From: G965226155 sp965226155
Lineage (GTDB): Bacteria; Pseudomonadota; Gammaproteobacteria; Eutrophobiales; Eutrophobiaceae
NCBI GenBank assembly: GCA_965226155.1
Contig: OZ245331.1
Location: forward strand, 868,001 to 932,000
Direction of reading: 5' to 3'
Length of the DNA stretch: 64,000 nucleotides
Below the pieces are notes generated by a model. The model saw only the letters and a program-made list of their open reading frames with translations. It was not told the DNA's origin and ran no database searches. Below are positions 14,946 through 23,902 of the stretch, one piece after another. The position numbers and the translations under genes are program-made. Positions within the stretch are counted from its first letter, which is position 1, and the number at the start of each line of letters is the position of its first letter.

Positions 14946-15832
14946 TTTTCTGCTCCAGCCTGCTTAAGTATCTCAGCTATCTCTGTGTAGTCTTTGGAAT
15001 TTGCAATTTTTAGAGAAGTCATCCCTTTTTCTGTTTTTGCATTTATGTCAGCGCCCGAATCAAGCAATTCCTTTACTGTATTGGGCGTTTTCCAAAGTAC
15101 AGCAAACATTAGAGCAGTCCAGCCATCTTTAGTCTTTGCGTTTATATTTGCCTCTGCACTAATGAGAACTTTCACTGTATCGATGGAATTATCTCCTACT
15201 AATGTTACATCTTTACCTTGTTCAATAAGCTCAATAGTCGATTTTATTTTTTCGGGTATGTTAAAAGCGGTTGCAGACATAAGAGCAGTAAAATAATCTT
15301 GGTCTTTAGCGTTAACATCCATACCAACCCTAATAAGCTCCTTCAATGTCTCGGTTTTATCAGAAACAGTCTTTGCTTTACCGCCCGCCGCGGACATCAA
15401 GGCGTTCCGACCATTTTCTTGAGTCATATTTGGGTCAGCACCTGTCCCCAATAAATGTTTTATATTCTCAACGTAGCCATTGTATGCTGTAAAATTTAAA
15501 GCTGTCATGCCTAGCTCGTTTATAATATTTAATTCCGCACCTGCAGTAAGTAACATTTTTGTTATTTCAGTATGTCCTAAACCAGCGGCAAGCATCAATG
15601 CGGTTACATCACTATTGGTTTTTAAATTCGCATCCGCACCGACATTAAGTAAGGTTTTCGTCATTTCGATTTCACCTTCACGGGCAGCATACATCAGAAA
15701 AGTCATTCCTTTCTCGTCCTTCGCATCGACATCCGCGCCGGCTTCAAAAACTGCCTTAGCCGTATCATAGTCAGCCTGAACATGAAAGGACAATGAGAAA
15801 ATTAACGCTATGGCGAGAACGTTTTTTAACAT
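14942..15832 (-). CDS. Secreted ankyrin-repeat protein
   Basis: A 296-residue protein with a signal peptide (MLKNVLAIALIFSLSFHVQA) and about seven ankyrin repeats. The repeats read like KGMTFLMYAAREGEIEMTKT, GADANLKT and DGWTALMFAVLWKTPNTV, and run to the C-terminus. Periplasmic ankyrin proteins in proteobacteria often bind partners, for example catalases or redox enzymes, near the inner membrane; here the partner is probably the Rieske or YVTN protein encoded just downstream. The stop overlaps the proposed Rieske start. First gene of the operon on this strand. Confidence 0.9.
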   Translation of the reverse strand: MLKNVLAIALIFSLSFHVQADYDTAKAVFEAGADVDAKDEKGMTFLMYAAREGEIEMTKTLLNVGADANLKTNSDVTALMLAAGLGHTEITKMLLTAGAELNIINELGMTALNFTAYNGYVENIKHLLGTGADPNMTQENGRNALMSAAGGKAKTVSDKTETLKELIRVGMDVNAKDQDYFTALMSATAFNIPEKIKSTIELIEQGKDVTLVGDNSIDTVKVLISAEANINAKTKDGWTALMFAVLWKTPNTVKELLDSGADINAKTEKGMTSLKIANSKDYTEIAEILKQAGAEK

Positions 15833-15950
15833 TTAAACTCCTGGCAAAATAATTTCATTAAATTTTAACAGGGTTCTACCAATTGGGTCGATCGCAGATA
15901 TCCATGTTATGATCTGAAAGAATTAATAAAATTTCATAAAGGAGTAGCGC

Positions 15951-16976
15951 ATGAACTTGATTGAGCTAAGAAATCTTCATGTATCAAGCAATAGCCGATT
16001 AAATTTGATACCTGTTTCATTAGTTAGCCTTGCTATTTCGCTACTAATTTATGGTTCGTTTGCCATAGCAGCGGATATCGAGCCATGGAAACTCAAGAAT
16101 ACAGAGCAGTTGCTCAGTCGTATAGAGACTGCACCTAAGCTACCTCTTGAGATGTCGGAGATTGATCTACAGCTAACTAACTACAATGAGGAAATTGGAG
16201 TGGTATCATCAATTGCCGCCGGAGATGATGGTCTTTTTTATTTACTTCAACGCAATATCGAAGCTGATCCCGTTATAGTCATAAATAAAGATGGTGAAAT
16301 TTTACGGGCCTGGGGTAAAGGCTTATATGCGATTCCTCACAGTATTCGCATTGATCCAGATGGAAACATCTGGACTGTAGATGCGGGAAATTCTCAAATA
16401 TATAAATTCTCACGAGAAGGTAAAGAATTGCTACATATCGATGTCGGTGAGATACCTGAAATAAAGAGTAGATTCAAAGGAACAGCCGATATTGCTTTCG
16501 CGTCTGACGGTAATGTTCTAATAGCAGACGGTTACGGAAATGCTCGTGTACTAGAGTACGACCAAAAAGGACAACGTATTCGAGAATGGGGTTCTGCAGG
16601 AACGGGTCCCAGTGAATTTAAAATCGTCCATGCAATAACCATAGACGAAAATGATATTATTTATGTCGGTGACCGTGAAAATGGTCGCATTCAGCGCTTT
16701 GACCGTGATGGAAAATTCCTTGGAGTCTGGGATGGTCTCGGTAGAGTTTTTTCACTTTTTTTTGACGGTGAGCTAATCTGGGCAGGCATCACACGACTTG
16801 ATCTACCGGGTGGTTCTGGTGGGTTTGTAATGCAAATCAACCGCGAGAGCGGTGATGTTGTTGGATTAGTTTCGGCACCAGCAGTTCACTCAGTAACTGT
16901 CACTAAGACAGGCGAATTTCTCTCTGGGCTCCGACCGAATCGCGTTATTTGGTTTCAACATATCCAAGACAATTAA
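15951..16976 (+). CDS. NHL-type six-bladed beta-propeller protein
   Basis: A 341-residue protein with an N-terminal signal anchor (about 22-42) and NHL-like repeats: GDDGLFYLLQ, DPDGNIWTVDAGNSQIYKFS, ASDGNVLIADGYGNARVLEY and DENDIIYVGDRENGRIQRFD. It resembles the lyase domain of peptidyl-alpha-hydroxyglycine alpha-amidating lyases and related propellers, but the catalytic residues cannot be assigned here. A ribosome site (AAAGGAG) precedes the ATG. It is followed three bases later by the membrane hydrolase gene. Confidence 0.85.
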   Translation: MNLIELRNLHVSSNSRLNLIPVSLVSLAISLLIYGSFAIAADIEPWKLKNTEQLLSRIETAPKLPLEMSEIDLQLTNYNEEIGVVSSIAAGDDGLFYLLQRNIEADPVIVINKDGEILRAWGKGLYAIPHSIRIDPDGNIWTVDAGNSQIYKFSREGKELLHIDVGEIPEIKSRFKGTADIAFASDGNVLIADGYGNARVLEYDQKGQRIREWGSAGTGPSEFKIVHAITIDENDIIYVGDRENGRIQRFDRDGKFLGVWDGLGRVFSLFFDGELIWAGITRLDLPGGSGGFVMQINRESGDVVGLVSAPAVHSVTVTKTGEFLSGLRPNRVIWFQHIQDN

Positions 16977-16979
16977 ACT

Positions 16980-17552
16980 TTGCATCCCGTTACGCATTTA
17001 TTAGCCGGCTGGATTATTGCCGATGAATGTAAGTTAAAGGGGCGAGATCGTGCCCTTGTTGCATGGTCCTGTGTGATTCCTGATTTAGACGGAATTGGCT
17101 ATGTGATCGATTTGGCTAATAATGCTTTAGGCAGACCAGCCACTGACTACTATCAATATTATCATCACGATTGGATGCCTGGACTACCCGCTGCTCTCTT
17201 AGTAGCCATAATCGCAAGTATTTTTGCAATTGAGAAACGTAAAACAGCCCTACTTGCTTTTGTTACTCTTCATCTACACTTGATAATGGACTTAGTCGGT
17301 TCTCGCGGCTCTAATCCTTATGATATTTGGCCTATTTATTACTTAGCCCCACTTTCTGAAAATCTGACATTCTTTTGGTCTGGTCAATGGCCGTTAACCA
17401 GCTGGCAAAACACAACCATTACCATTGTATTAATAGGGTATTGTTTCTATATCGCGGTAAAAAGAAATTATTCTCCGGTGTCATTATTTAGTAGACGTGC
17501 AGATCTGGTATTTATTGAAATATTGCAAGCACGTTTTAAAAAACAATTTTAG
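16980..17552 (+). CDS. DUF457/YdjM-type membrane-bound metal-dependent hydrolase
   Basis: A 190-residue membrane protein with the metal-ligand pattern of the YdjM/DUF457 family: HPVTHLLAGW at the N-terminus, VIPDLDGIGY (about 36-45), YHHDWMPG (about 60-67) and LHLHLIMDLVGSRG (about 98-111). About four membrane segments. Family members are putative phospholipid- or cell-envelope-directed hydrolases. The start is TTG at 16980, three bases after the preceding stop; no ATG fits the conserved N-terminal His motif. Confidence 0.85.
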   Translation: MHPVTHLLAGWIIADECKLKGRDRALVAWSCVIPDLDGIGYVIDLANNALGRPATDYYQYYHHDWMPGLPAALLVAIIASIFAIEKRKTALLAFVTLHLHLIMDLVGSRGSNPYDIWPIYYLAPLSENLTFFWSGQWPLTSWQNTTITIVLIGYCFYIAVKRNYSPVSLFSRRADLVFIEILQARFKKQF

Positions 17553-17561
17553 TTGAATTGA

Positions 17562-18845
17562 TTAAGGTTGAGCCTCAAAGATGTCCAACGGCAGGATCGC
17601 GGTAACGTTAACGTTTGGCGCATCAACCACCTGCCCAATCCGCAAATCAACAGCAACACTGGCAATAATATACGCCTGCCACTGCTCATAGCCATATGTA
17701 CTAACGATGTAATCAACTATCCCATCTAGCGCGTTTCTTGCAGCCAAGTTGATGTCTTTTGATAAGTTTTTAAGTCCAGCTACTTTTGCAGATCCCAAGT
17801 ACACCATGTCTGGTGGAGTAGTTCCGGTCAGTTTAACCGGAATACCGGTCACCGCGTAAAATGTCCGCGAAGGTATATCAAGCATACGAGATGGTCCCTG
17901 ATAATGTGGGCCGTACTTTAGATCGGGGCCATTTTTCAGTACCTCGGTCGTCACCCAAATGTCTGCTGACATTTCAATCGCTGTACCAGACACTTCACCA
18001 TCGCCCTGGGCATAATGCATGTCTCCAATTGCAAGCCCACAACCGTCAACATTACAAGGCAGATAGACGGTGACACCTGTCTGTAGATATCGGATATCCA
18101 TGTTACCGCCATGTTCACGAGGCGGCGCAGTGCGTAGACAGTGATCTTTTTCACTTCCCTCTTTCCCACATAGATCTTCAGGTACTGCCCCAATACTATT
18201 AGGCAATGAGACCGATCCACCCTTCTCACTGAGTGACAATTCACGTTCCAAAATTTCATTTAATTGCTCTGGACCGGGCAGTGTTGTGACAATACCGGGA
18301 AAGCTATTATTAGGAATACGAATTCCAGCGATGGCATCTGTCGTGGCAAAATTGGTATTCAGATCCCAAACTACCAGGTCTTGGCCATTTATCAGCTCGT
18401 TAGCAAAGTTGACTTTATTGTCCATTAGATCTACAGCAAAGCCGAAGGGTGCTACGAGGGAAAATCCATAGCGACCGGGTTGGATACCATTGATAGTCAT
18501 GGCAATCACATCACCTACAACAGCCCCTTCTATGTAAACTGGACCTGTCATAGGATGGATATGTCCTTGGTTGAATCGCAGTTTTCCCGGTGTGCTTTTA
18601 GCTTGTGCGTCAACTGGTCCAAATACATCTGCGGCATCCCTGGTACGAAACTCTATAGTTTGGCCAGAGACAGCATGCACTGTCATTGGTATGGCTGAGT
18701 GCAAGCGGTTAAAACAACCAGAGTCGTCTGCACACTTTGCATTCCTATCACCAACGACTACGATGTCATCTGCACCAACTCTTGATAAGGGATGAATTAG
18801 GAAAAGAATAACAATTAAATGTACAACCAAAGTTCTTAATATCAT
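17562..18845 (-). CDS. Exported acetamidase/formamidase-family protein
   Basis: FmdA/AmdA-like amide hydrolase, 427 residues from the chosen ATG at 18845 (GGGGA ribosome site ten bases upstream; eight more codons are open before it). A signal peptide (ILRTLVVHLIVILFLIHP) precedes the mature enzyme, unlike the cytosolic founding members. Family features seen: SGQTIEFRTRDAADVFGP, HPMTGPVYIEGAVVGDVIAM, GGNMDIRYLQTGVTVYLPC, CGLAIGDMHYAQGDGEVSGT and EMSADIWV. It would release ammonia and a carboxylate from short amides in the periplasm; the true substrate is unknown. Converges with the DUF457 gene. Confidence 0.88.
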   Translation of the reverse strand: MILRTLVVHLIVILFLIHPLSRVGADDIVVVGDRNAKCADDSGCFNRLHSAIPMTVHAVSGQTIEFRTRDAADVFGPVDAQAKSTPGKLRFNQGHIHPMTGPVYIEGAVVGDVIAMTINGIQPGRYGFSLVAPFGFAVDLMDNKVNFANELINGQDLVVWDLNTNFATTDAIAGIRIPNNSFPGIVTTLPGPEQLNEILERELSLSEKGGSVSLPNSIGAVPEDLCGKEGSEKDHCLRTAPPREHGGNMDIRYLQTGVTVYLPCNVDGCGLAIGDMHYAQGDGEVSGTAIEMSADIWVTTEVLKNGPDLKYGPHYQGPSRMLDIPSRTFYAVTGIPVKLTGTTPPDMVYLGSAKVAGLKNLSKDINLAARNALDGIVDYIVSTYGYEQWQAYIIASVAVDLRIGQVVDAPNVNVTAILPLDIFEAQP

Positions 18846-18982
18846 GATCAATTTTCCCCTTTCCCACATTTTGTAAAAAACGGATACTTAAATACACGAT
18901 ACGGTACTAGCAAATTAATGTAAATCTTGTCCATTAGGAGATCAAGACTGCTAATTGAGGCAAAATTATGGTGTAATTACCT

Positions 18983-19966
18983 ATGCACTTAAACACAACC
19001 TCCCGGCTACTTGTTTTTGCTATTTTACTCAATGCTGCTGCATGCCAGAATGACAACGGCGCAGAATACATCGTTGGTACGGTGGAACGTGAACGTATTG
19101 AGTTAACCGCAGAAAGCAATGATTTCATTACTGCTATTCATGTGCGCGAAGGTGACCAAGTCACTGCCGGTGAAATAATTCTAGAACAAGATCCATCACT
19201 ATTCAGAGCAAGAGTGGATCAGCTCAAAGCGGCGAGAGACCGAGCAACACATAGTCTTGCCGAACAAGTTCGAGGGCCACGAATAGAAGATATCGATGCG
19301 GCCCGTGCGCGTTTACAAGGTACTGAAAGCAATCTTAAGATCCAGGAACGTAAATATGAACGGGTTATCCAACTGGTCAAAGAAAAGCTGGCTAGTCCTT
19401 CACTGCAAGACCAAACTCTTGAACTTCGTGAAGCTGCTCTTGCAGCTAGAGATCAATCACAAGCCCAATTAACTGCATTATTGGAAGGCACTACCATTGA
19501 GGAATTGGACCAAGCACGTGCTACACTAAATGAGGCCGATGCATCGGTCACCGTTCAAACTATATTGCTAGACAGGTTGCAGATTAAAGTACCGAGAAAT
19601 GGTTTTGTCGACGTGCTTCCGTATGAAATTGGTGAACGACCCTTAGCGAGCAGTACCGTTGCAGTCATTCTGGCAGAAGGTCTTCCCTATGCAAGGGTGT
19701 ACATTCCCGAACCCATACGAAGTCAGGTTATTCCCGGCGTAGCAGCGCAAATTAGTGTTGACGGTATTGACAAAGTATTTACAGGGAAAGTCCGTTATGT
19801 CTCGTCAGAATCTGCTTTCACTCCCTATTTCGCCCTGACCCCAAAAGATAGAAGCCGCTTGAGTTTCGCTGCAGAGGTTGATTTTACTGAAGTTGATGCC
19901 GAGCAGATCCCGAGTGGCGTACCGGTTGTTGTATCATTTCCATCCCTAGATAATCAATCTCGCTAG
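18983..19966 (+). CDS. Lipoprotein membrane-fusion subunit (HlyD-like) of an ABC exporter
   Basis: Periplasmic adaptor, 327 residues. A lipobox ends at C21 (LLNAAAC). The biotinyl-lipoyl-like halves flank a long alpha-helical hairpin (about 75-185, rich in Arg, Glu, Ala and Gln: AAALAARDQSQAQL-type). The second half of the lipoyl domain is LQIKVPRNGFVDVLPYEIGE and a beta-barrel follows. It resembles YbhG. The genes for the ATPase and permease follow with 6-base and overlapping spacing, so the three form one export system. The cargo is unknown; small toxic organics are the usual guess for this class. Confidence 0.88.
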   Translation: MHLNTTSRLLVFAILLNAAACQNDNGAEYIVGTVERERIELTAESNDFITAIHVREGDQVTAGEIILEQDPSLFRARVDQLKAARDRATHSLAEQVRGPRIEDIDAARARLQGTESNLKIQERKYERVIQLVKEKLASPSLQDQTLELREAALAARDQSQAQLTALLEGTTIEELDQARATLNEADASVTVQTILLDRLQIKVPRNGFVDVLPYEIGERPLASSTVAVILAEGLPYARVYIPEPIRSQVIPGVAAQISVDGIDKVFTGKVRYVSSESAFTPYFALTPKDRSRLSFAAEVDFTEVDAEQIPSGVPVVVSFPSLDNQSR

Positions 19967-19972
19967 CAGATA

Positions 19973-20905
19973 ATGGCAGCGACTGATGCCATTATCGCTG
20001 AAGGATTGACCCGAAAATTCGGCAGCGTGGTTGCCGTTGATAACCTATCCATGAACATACGATCAGGTGAGATATACGGCTTTCTCGGCCCGAACGGTTC
20101 AGGTAAATCAACAACGATACGGATGTTATGTGGATTGCTTAATTCTGATGGTGGATCAGTAGAAGTATTGGGACATTCAATGCCCCGAGATGCTGACAAA
20201 ATACGCAATCAGATTGGTTACATGACTCAGAAGTTTTCACTGTATGAAGATCTCTCAGTAATTGAAAACCTGCAATTTATCTCCCAAATCTTTTCGGTAC
20301 CCAGGAATAAACGAAAAAAACGTATTGATTTCATGCTTGAAAAATATCAGATATCTGATCTCAAGAACCAGCGTACCGGGACACTCAGCGGTGGGCAGAG
20401 GCAAAGGCTCGCACTTGCCGCCGTTACCTTGCATGCACCGCCACTGCTGTTGCTAGATGAACCTACCAGTATGGTTGATCCGCAAAGCAGACGTGATTTC
20501 TGGGGAGAGCTGTTTGAACTTGCCTCAGAAGGAACGACCATACTGGTATCGACTCATTTCATGGATGAAGCGGAACGCTGCCACCACTTAGCAATACTTG
20601 ATCACGGGCAACTAGTCGCCTGTGGATCACCACGTGAGCTAACTGACGGAATTAATGCCCTAGTTATTGAAATCGAAACTAATGTGCCTGCTCATACACA
20701 TCAATGCCTAAAAAATATCACCTGGATAAATAGCATTGCTCAACTGGGCACACGGCTCCATGTATTAATGGACAGGACAATTGATGATCCTGTCAGGAAA
20801 ACACAATCCATACTCAATGAAAATAATATAACAGCAAATATAAATCTCATTCAGGCGTCGCTGGAAGATGTTTTTGTCTCAGCTACAGGGTTTAAAAAGG
20901 GATGA
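19973..20905 (+). CDS. ABC transporter ATP-binding protein (YbhF/drug-export type)
   Basis: A 310-residue ATPase: Walker A GPNGSGKSTT (39-48), Q-loop YMTQKFSLYEDLSV, signature LSGGQRQRL (about 138-146), Walker B LLLLDEPTS, and H-loop STHFMDEAERC. A single nucleotide-binding domain followed by a ~90-residue C-terminal extension, as in the DrrA/CcmA-like ABC-2 group. Translation overlaps the permease start by four bases. Confidence 0.95.
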   Translation: MAATDAIIAEGLTRKFGSVVAVDNLSMNIRSGEIYGFLGPNGSGKSTTIRMLCGLLNSDGGSVEVLGHSMPRDADKIRNQIGYMTQKFSLYEDLSVIENLQFISQIFSVPRNKRKKRIDFMLEKYQISDLKNQRTGTLSGGQRQRLALAAVTLHAPPLLLLDEPTSMVDPQSRRDFWGELFELASEGTTILVSTHFMDEAERCHHLAILDHGQLVACGSPRELTDGINALVIEIETNVPAHTHQCLKNITWINSIAQLGTRLHVLMDRTIDDPVRKTQSILNENNITANINLIQASLEDVFVSATGFKKG

Positions 20906-22005
20906 CTTTGTTTTCCGTTAGCAGAATTTGGGCAATTGCAAGCAAGGAGGTTAAGCAGCTATTTCGTGATCGGATGAGTTTTGGCATGATCGTCGGTATA
21001 CCACTGATCCAAATTCTTTTGTTTGGTTATGCCATCAACATGGATGTCCGAAATGTAAAGGCCGCAGTGGCTGATCACAGCAGTTCACAATTATCAAGGG
21101 CACTGATAGATGACATGCAAGCAAGCCAGATCATCGATATTATTCAGGATGCGAAAGATAGTAATGAACTGAAAAGATTCATTAATAAGGGTGAAATTTC
21201 GGTTGGTGTTTTCATACCTTGGGATTTTGAACGAAGGTTAATCGATAATAATCGAAGTGCAGTACAACTTATGATAGACGGTAGTGATCCAACTATCGCA
21301 CGTATCGCCAGGGGTTTCTCTAACATGAAATTTCCAGATTCAAACAGTAGTCTGCGGACTGAATCTAGATTGTTTGAGATGAGAACCTACTACAACCCAG
21401 AAAATAGATCTTCTGTTTTTATTGTCCCCGCAATCAGCGGCATTATTCTGCAGATGACGATGGTTTTATTTACTGCCATTGCGATCGTGCGTGAGCGTGA
21501 ACGTGGTAATCTTGAAATGTTAATCAGTACGCCTATCAGCAATACTGAACTAATGATAGGTAAGATATTACCCTACATCATTATCGGGCTTATCCAGGCA
21601 ACTATAATTTTTACAACAGGCTTTCTGCTATTCGATGTTGTAATCCAGGGCAGCTTGGTAGATCTATATTTGGCCACCCTGCTATTTATTGCAACTGTTT
21701 TGTCACTAGGGCTACTCATCTCCACAATCGCCAATAATCAGTTCCAAGCAACGGAAATGTCCTTGTTTATCTTAATGCCATCAATCTTATTATCTGGTTA
21801 TATGTTTCCATACGACGGCATGCCGGTAGTAGCGCAATGGTTAGGGAACCTGTTGCCAGTAAAACATTTTATCGATCTTATTCGCGGTATTGTGCTCAGA
21901 GGAGCACCCATCAGTGAATTACCGGATCAAGTGTTTGCCTTGTGTGGTTTTTTTACTTTCTTTCTTGTGTTGGCAATAAGGCGATTTAAGAAAAAACTCG
22001 ACTGA
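20902..22005 (+). CDS. ABC-2 type permease (YhhJ/YbhR-like)
   Basis: A 367-residue membrane subunit with one N-terminal segment (MIVGIPLIQILLFGYAINMD), a large periplasmic loop (about 55-180) and five C-terminal segments. The ABC-2 motif RERERGNLEMLISTPI (about 198-213) and the family end motif LPVKHFIDLIRGIVLRG are present. Related E. coli systems have two permease genes; only one is here, so the channel is probably a homodimer. Confidence 0.93.
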   Translation: MTLFSVSRIWAIASKEVKQLFRDRMSFGMIVGIPLIQILLFGYAINMDVRNVKAAVADHSSSQLSRALIDDMQASQIIDIIQDAKDSNELKRFINKGEISVGVFIPWDFERRLIDNNRSAVQLMIDGSDPTIARIARGFSNMKFPDSNSSLRTESRLFEMRTYYNPENRSSVFIVPAISGIILQMTMVLFTAIAIVRERERGNLEMLISTPISNTELMIGKILPYIIIGLIQATIIFTTGFLLFDVVIQGSLVDLYLATLLFIATVLSLGLLISTIANNQFQATEMSLFILMPSILLSGYMFPYDGMPVVAQWLGNLLPVKHFIDLIRGIVLRGAPISELPDQVFALCGFFTFFLVLAIRRFKKKLD

Positions 22006-22014
22006 TATAAGCCT

Positions 22015-22581
22015 TTATTCATCACTTAACAATTTTATTGAAGTAATTATCACTGGCTCAACAGGGACATCTTGATAGCCATCCAATTCATGGGTTTCAA
22101 CATCACCTATGACGTCTGCCACATCTAAACCACTGACAACCTTTCCAAACACGGCATAACCGTAATCATTAAATGTCCTCGCTCTGTGATTAAAAGATTG
22201 GTTGTTTTTCAGATTAATAAAAAACTGTGAATCGGCCGTATGCGGGTCGCGTAATCTTGCCATGGCAATAGTCCCACGCGTGTTCTTTAAGCCGTTGGTG
22301 GCTTCGTTACGAATTGACGCAAAAGTATCTTCGACGAGAAAGTCCTTGTCATAGCCGCCGGACTGAATAATCCAGCCACTTATTACACGGTGGAAGATCA
22401 GTTGATTGTAATATCCACTCTCGACATACCGTAGAAAATTTTCAACGGTTTTGGGGGCCCTTTTTGGGTATAGCTCTATCTGCATTGTCCCTTTTGTCGT
22501 TTGGATTTCAACCATTGGTGAGGCTAAAACGAATGCATCTGTCACCAACACTAAAAAACACAATAAAAAAATATTCTTCAC
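22015..22581 (-). CDS. ppiA: Periplasmic peptidyl-prolyl isomerase (cyclophilin)
   Basis: A 188-residue cyclophilin with a signal peptide (MKNIFLLCFLVLVTDAFVLA). Active-site motifs: FHRVISGWIIQSGGYD (Arg of the FHR motif, Gln), GTIAMARLRDPHTADSQFFI and YAVFGKVVSGLDV. It accelerates proline isomerisation in exported proteins. The Trp/His drug-contact position is not conserved, as in bacterial cyclophilins generally. Single gene, convergent with the ABC operon (9-base gap). Confidence 0.92.
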   Translation of the reverse strand: MKNIFLLCFLVLVTDAFVLASPMVEIQTTKGTMQIELYPKRAPKTVENFLRYVESGYYNQLIFHRVISGWIIQSGGYDKDFLVEDTFASIRNEATNGLKNTRGTIAMARLRDPHTADSQFFINLKNNQSFNHRARTFNDYGYAVFGKVVSGLDVADVIGDVETHELDGYQDVPVEPVIITSIKLLSDE

Positions 22582-22675
22582 AATTAATACCTACTAATAA
22601 TGATAATAAGAAGATGCTTTGATTTACTTATCTATTTTTTCATCAACGCCCTAACGCGGATCGAGGCCTGACTAT

Positions 22676-22861
22676 CTACCTTTTTTCCACTTTATCGATA
22701 ATCTCATCCGGCTTGAAGCCTTTTAGTCTAATCTCCGTCAATACTTCTCGTATCTTAGTGTCAGATTTATTGCTCTTTAAAGATTGATACAATACTTCCA
22801 GTATTGTTTCTGTCCACAGAGTCTTCGCCGTTGTCATTGAAGTGCCATCATCATCTACCAT
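22676..22861 (-). CDS. Small hypothetical protein
   Basis: A 61-residue charged, helical protein (TKIREVLTEIRLKGFKPDEI and VDKVEKR-type end). GAGG lies nine bases before the ATG. No membrane segment, Cys or recognised domain. Faces the 54-residue gene at 23028 across a short gap; the two start regions diverge. Moderately supported by the ribosome site and plausible residue use only. Confidence 0.45.
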   Translation of the reverse strand: MVDDDGTSMTTAKTLWTETILEVLYQSLKSNKSDTKIREVLTEIRLKGFKPDEIIDKVEKR

Positions 22862-23027
22862 ATGTTAATTACCTCGCTTATTGTTATCGGTTGTATGGTA
22901 CATACTATATAACTGGTCAAACTTGTACGTGTAATTGTTGATCCTGGGAGAAAAATCAGCAAGTATTTTCATTGCGGGAATAATTACATTAAAATCAACA
23001 ATTACACTAAGAATAGGAGGAAGTGAT

Positions 23028-23192
23028 ATGAATGAAGACCACATTATTGCAGCTATACTCACGGCTGGGATGCTATCTCGAGGAAAAGACGATGAAATCC
23101 AACCTAAAGACGTGATTGCATTGTACGGATTGACGTTGACCGAGCTCATCGCTACCCAACGGGCACGACGAGATCTGCCTGAATCACAATAG
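23028..23192 (+). CDS. Small hypothetical protein with strong ribosome site
   Basis: A 54-residue protein starting at an ATG preceded by AGGAGG with eight-base spacing, which fixes the start (the frame is open further upstream). The sequence begins MNEDHIIAAILTAGMLSRG and ends with an acidic/basic tail (RARRDLPESQ). It has a short amphipathic first helix and a VIALYGLTLTELIA second helix. Not recognised as a family; possible small adaptor or antitoxin-like protein, but there is no toxin gene beside it. Confidence 0.55.
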   Translation: MNEDHIIAAILTAGMLSRGKDDEIQPKDVIALYGLTLTELIATQRARRDLPESQ

Positions 23193-23233
23193 TTTTTATT
23201 AGTCGGTAATCGTCTTAGTAGTGAGTGACCGAT

Positions 23234-23878
23234 CTACGGCGCTATCCTGGAGAGGGTCCAATTGCCGCCGTTTTCCTGACGGTAGACCAATCGATCATGC
23301 AGGCGGTTTTCCTGACCTTGCCAGAATTCAAATAAGACAGGCCTAACGCAGTATCCGAGCCAGGATGTAGGCCTAGGCACAGATTGATCGTGAAATTGCT
23401 GCACTAATTGTTCCGCCTTCTTATACATAAATTCCCTATTACTAATGGTACTGCTCTGTGGTGCAACCAAGGTTGTTATCTGGCTGCCATGTGGCCGTGA
23501 CCAAAAATACTCATCGGCCTTTTCCGAAGGCAATAACACCACACTGCCCTCGATACGGATCTGCCTGTGCATTTTCGACCAATAAAATACCAATGCAGCC
23601 TGCGGATTATCCTCTAATTGTTCACCTTTATTGCTAGCGCTATCAGTGTAAAAGATGAATCCTTCCTTGCCGTATTCTTTTAACAGCACATATCTGGCTG
23701 CCGGTTTACCGTGTCTGTCTGCTGTCGCCAACACCATAGCATTTGGCAACTCGATATCTTGGTCGAGCGCCTCCTGAAACCAGCCATCGAATTGTGCTAC
23801 TGGATCTTTATGCATGTCATTTTCATGCAGAGACTTAGATATATAATCCTGTCTCAAACCAGATATATCACGGGACAT
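23234..23878 (-). CDS. pdxH: Pyridoxamine 5'-phosphate oxidase
   Basis: Makes pyridoxal phosphate from pyridoxamine- or pyridoxine-phosphate with FMN and O2. At 214 residues it has the full family pattern: RYVLLKEYGKEGFIFYTDSA, SNKGEQLEDNP, ALVFYWSKMHRQIRIEGSV, the PdxH run FWSRPHGSQI and the C-terminal LHDRLVYRQE...W. Ends in RIAP as in E. coli PdxH. It sits 24 bases after ccmI and is probably read through from the ccm operon. Confidence 0.97.
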   Translation of the reverse strand: MSRDISGLRQDYISKSLHENDMHKDPVAQFDGWFQEALDQDIELPNAMVLATADRHGKPAARYVLLKEYGKEGFIFYTDSASNKGEQLEDNPQAALVFYWSKMHRQIRIEGSVVLLPSEKADEYFWSRPHGSQITTLVAPQSSTISNREFMYKKAEQLVQQFHDQSVPRPTSWLGYCVRPVLFEFWQGQENRLHDRLVYRQENGGNWTLSRIAP

Positions 23879-23902
23879 TTATTAGGCCATCCGTTAAATA
23901 CA

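Noticed and set aside
22865..23149. 94-codon minus-strand frame
   Set aside because: Overlaps the 54-residue plus-strand gene that has a strong AGGAGG site; this frame lacks one.
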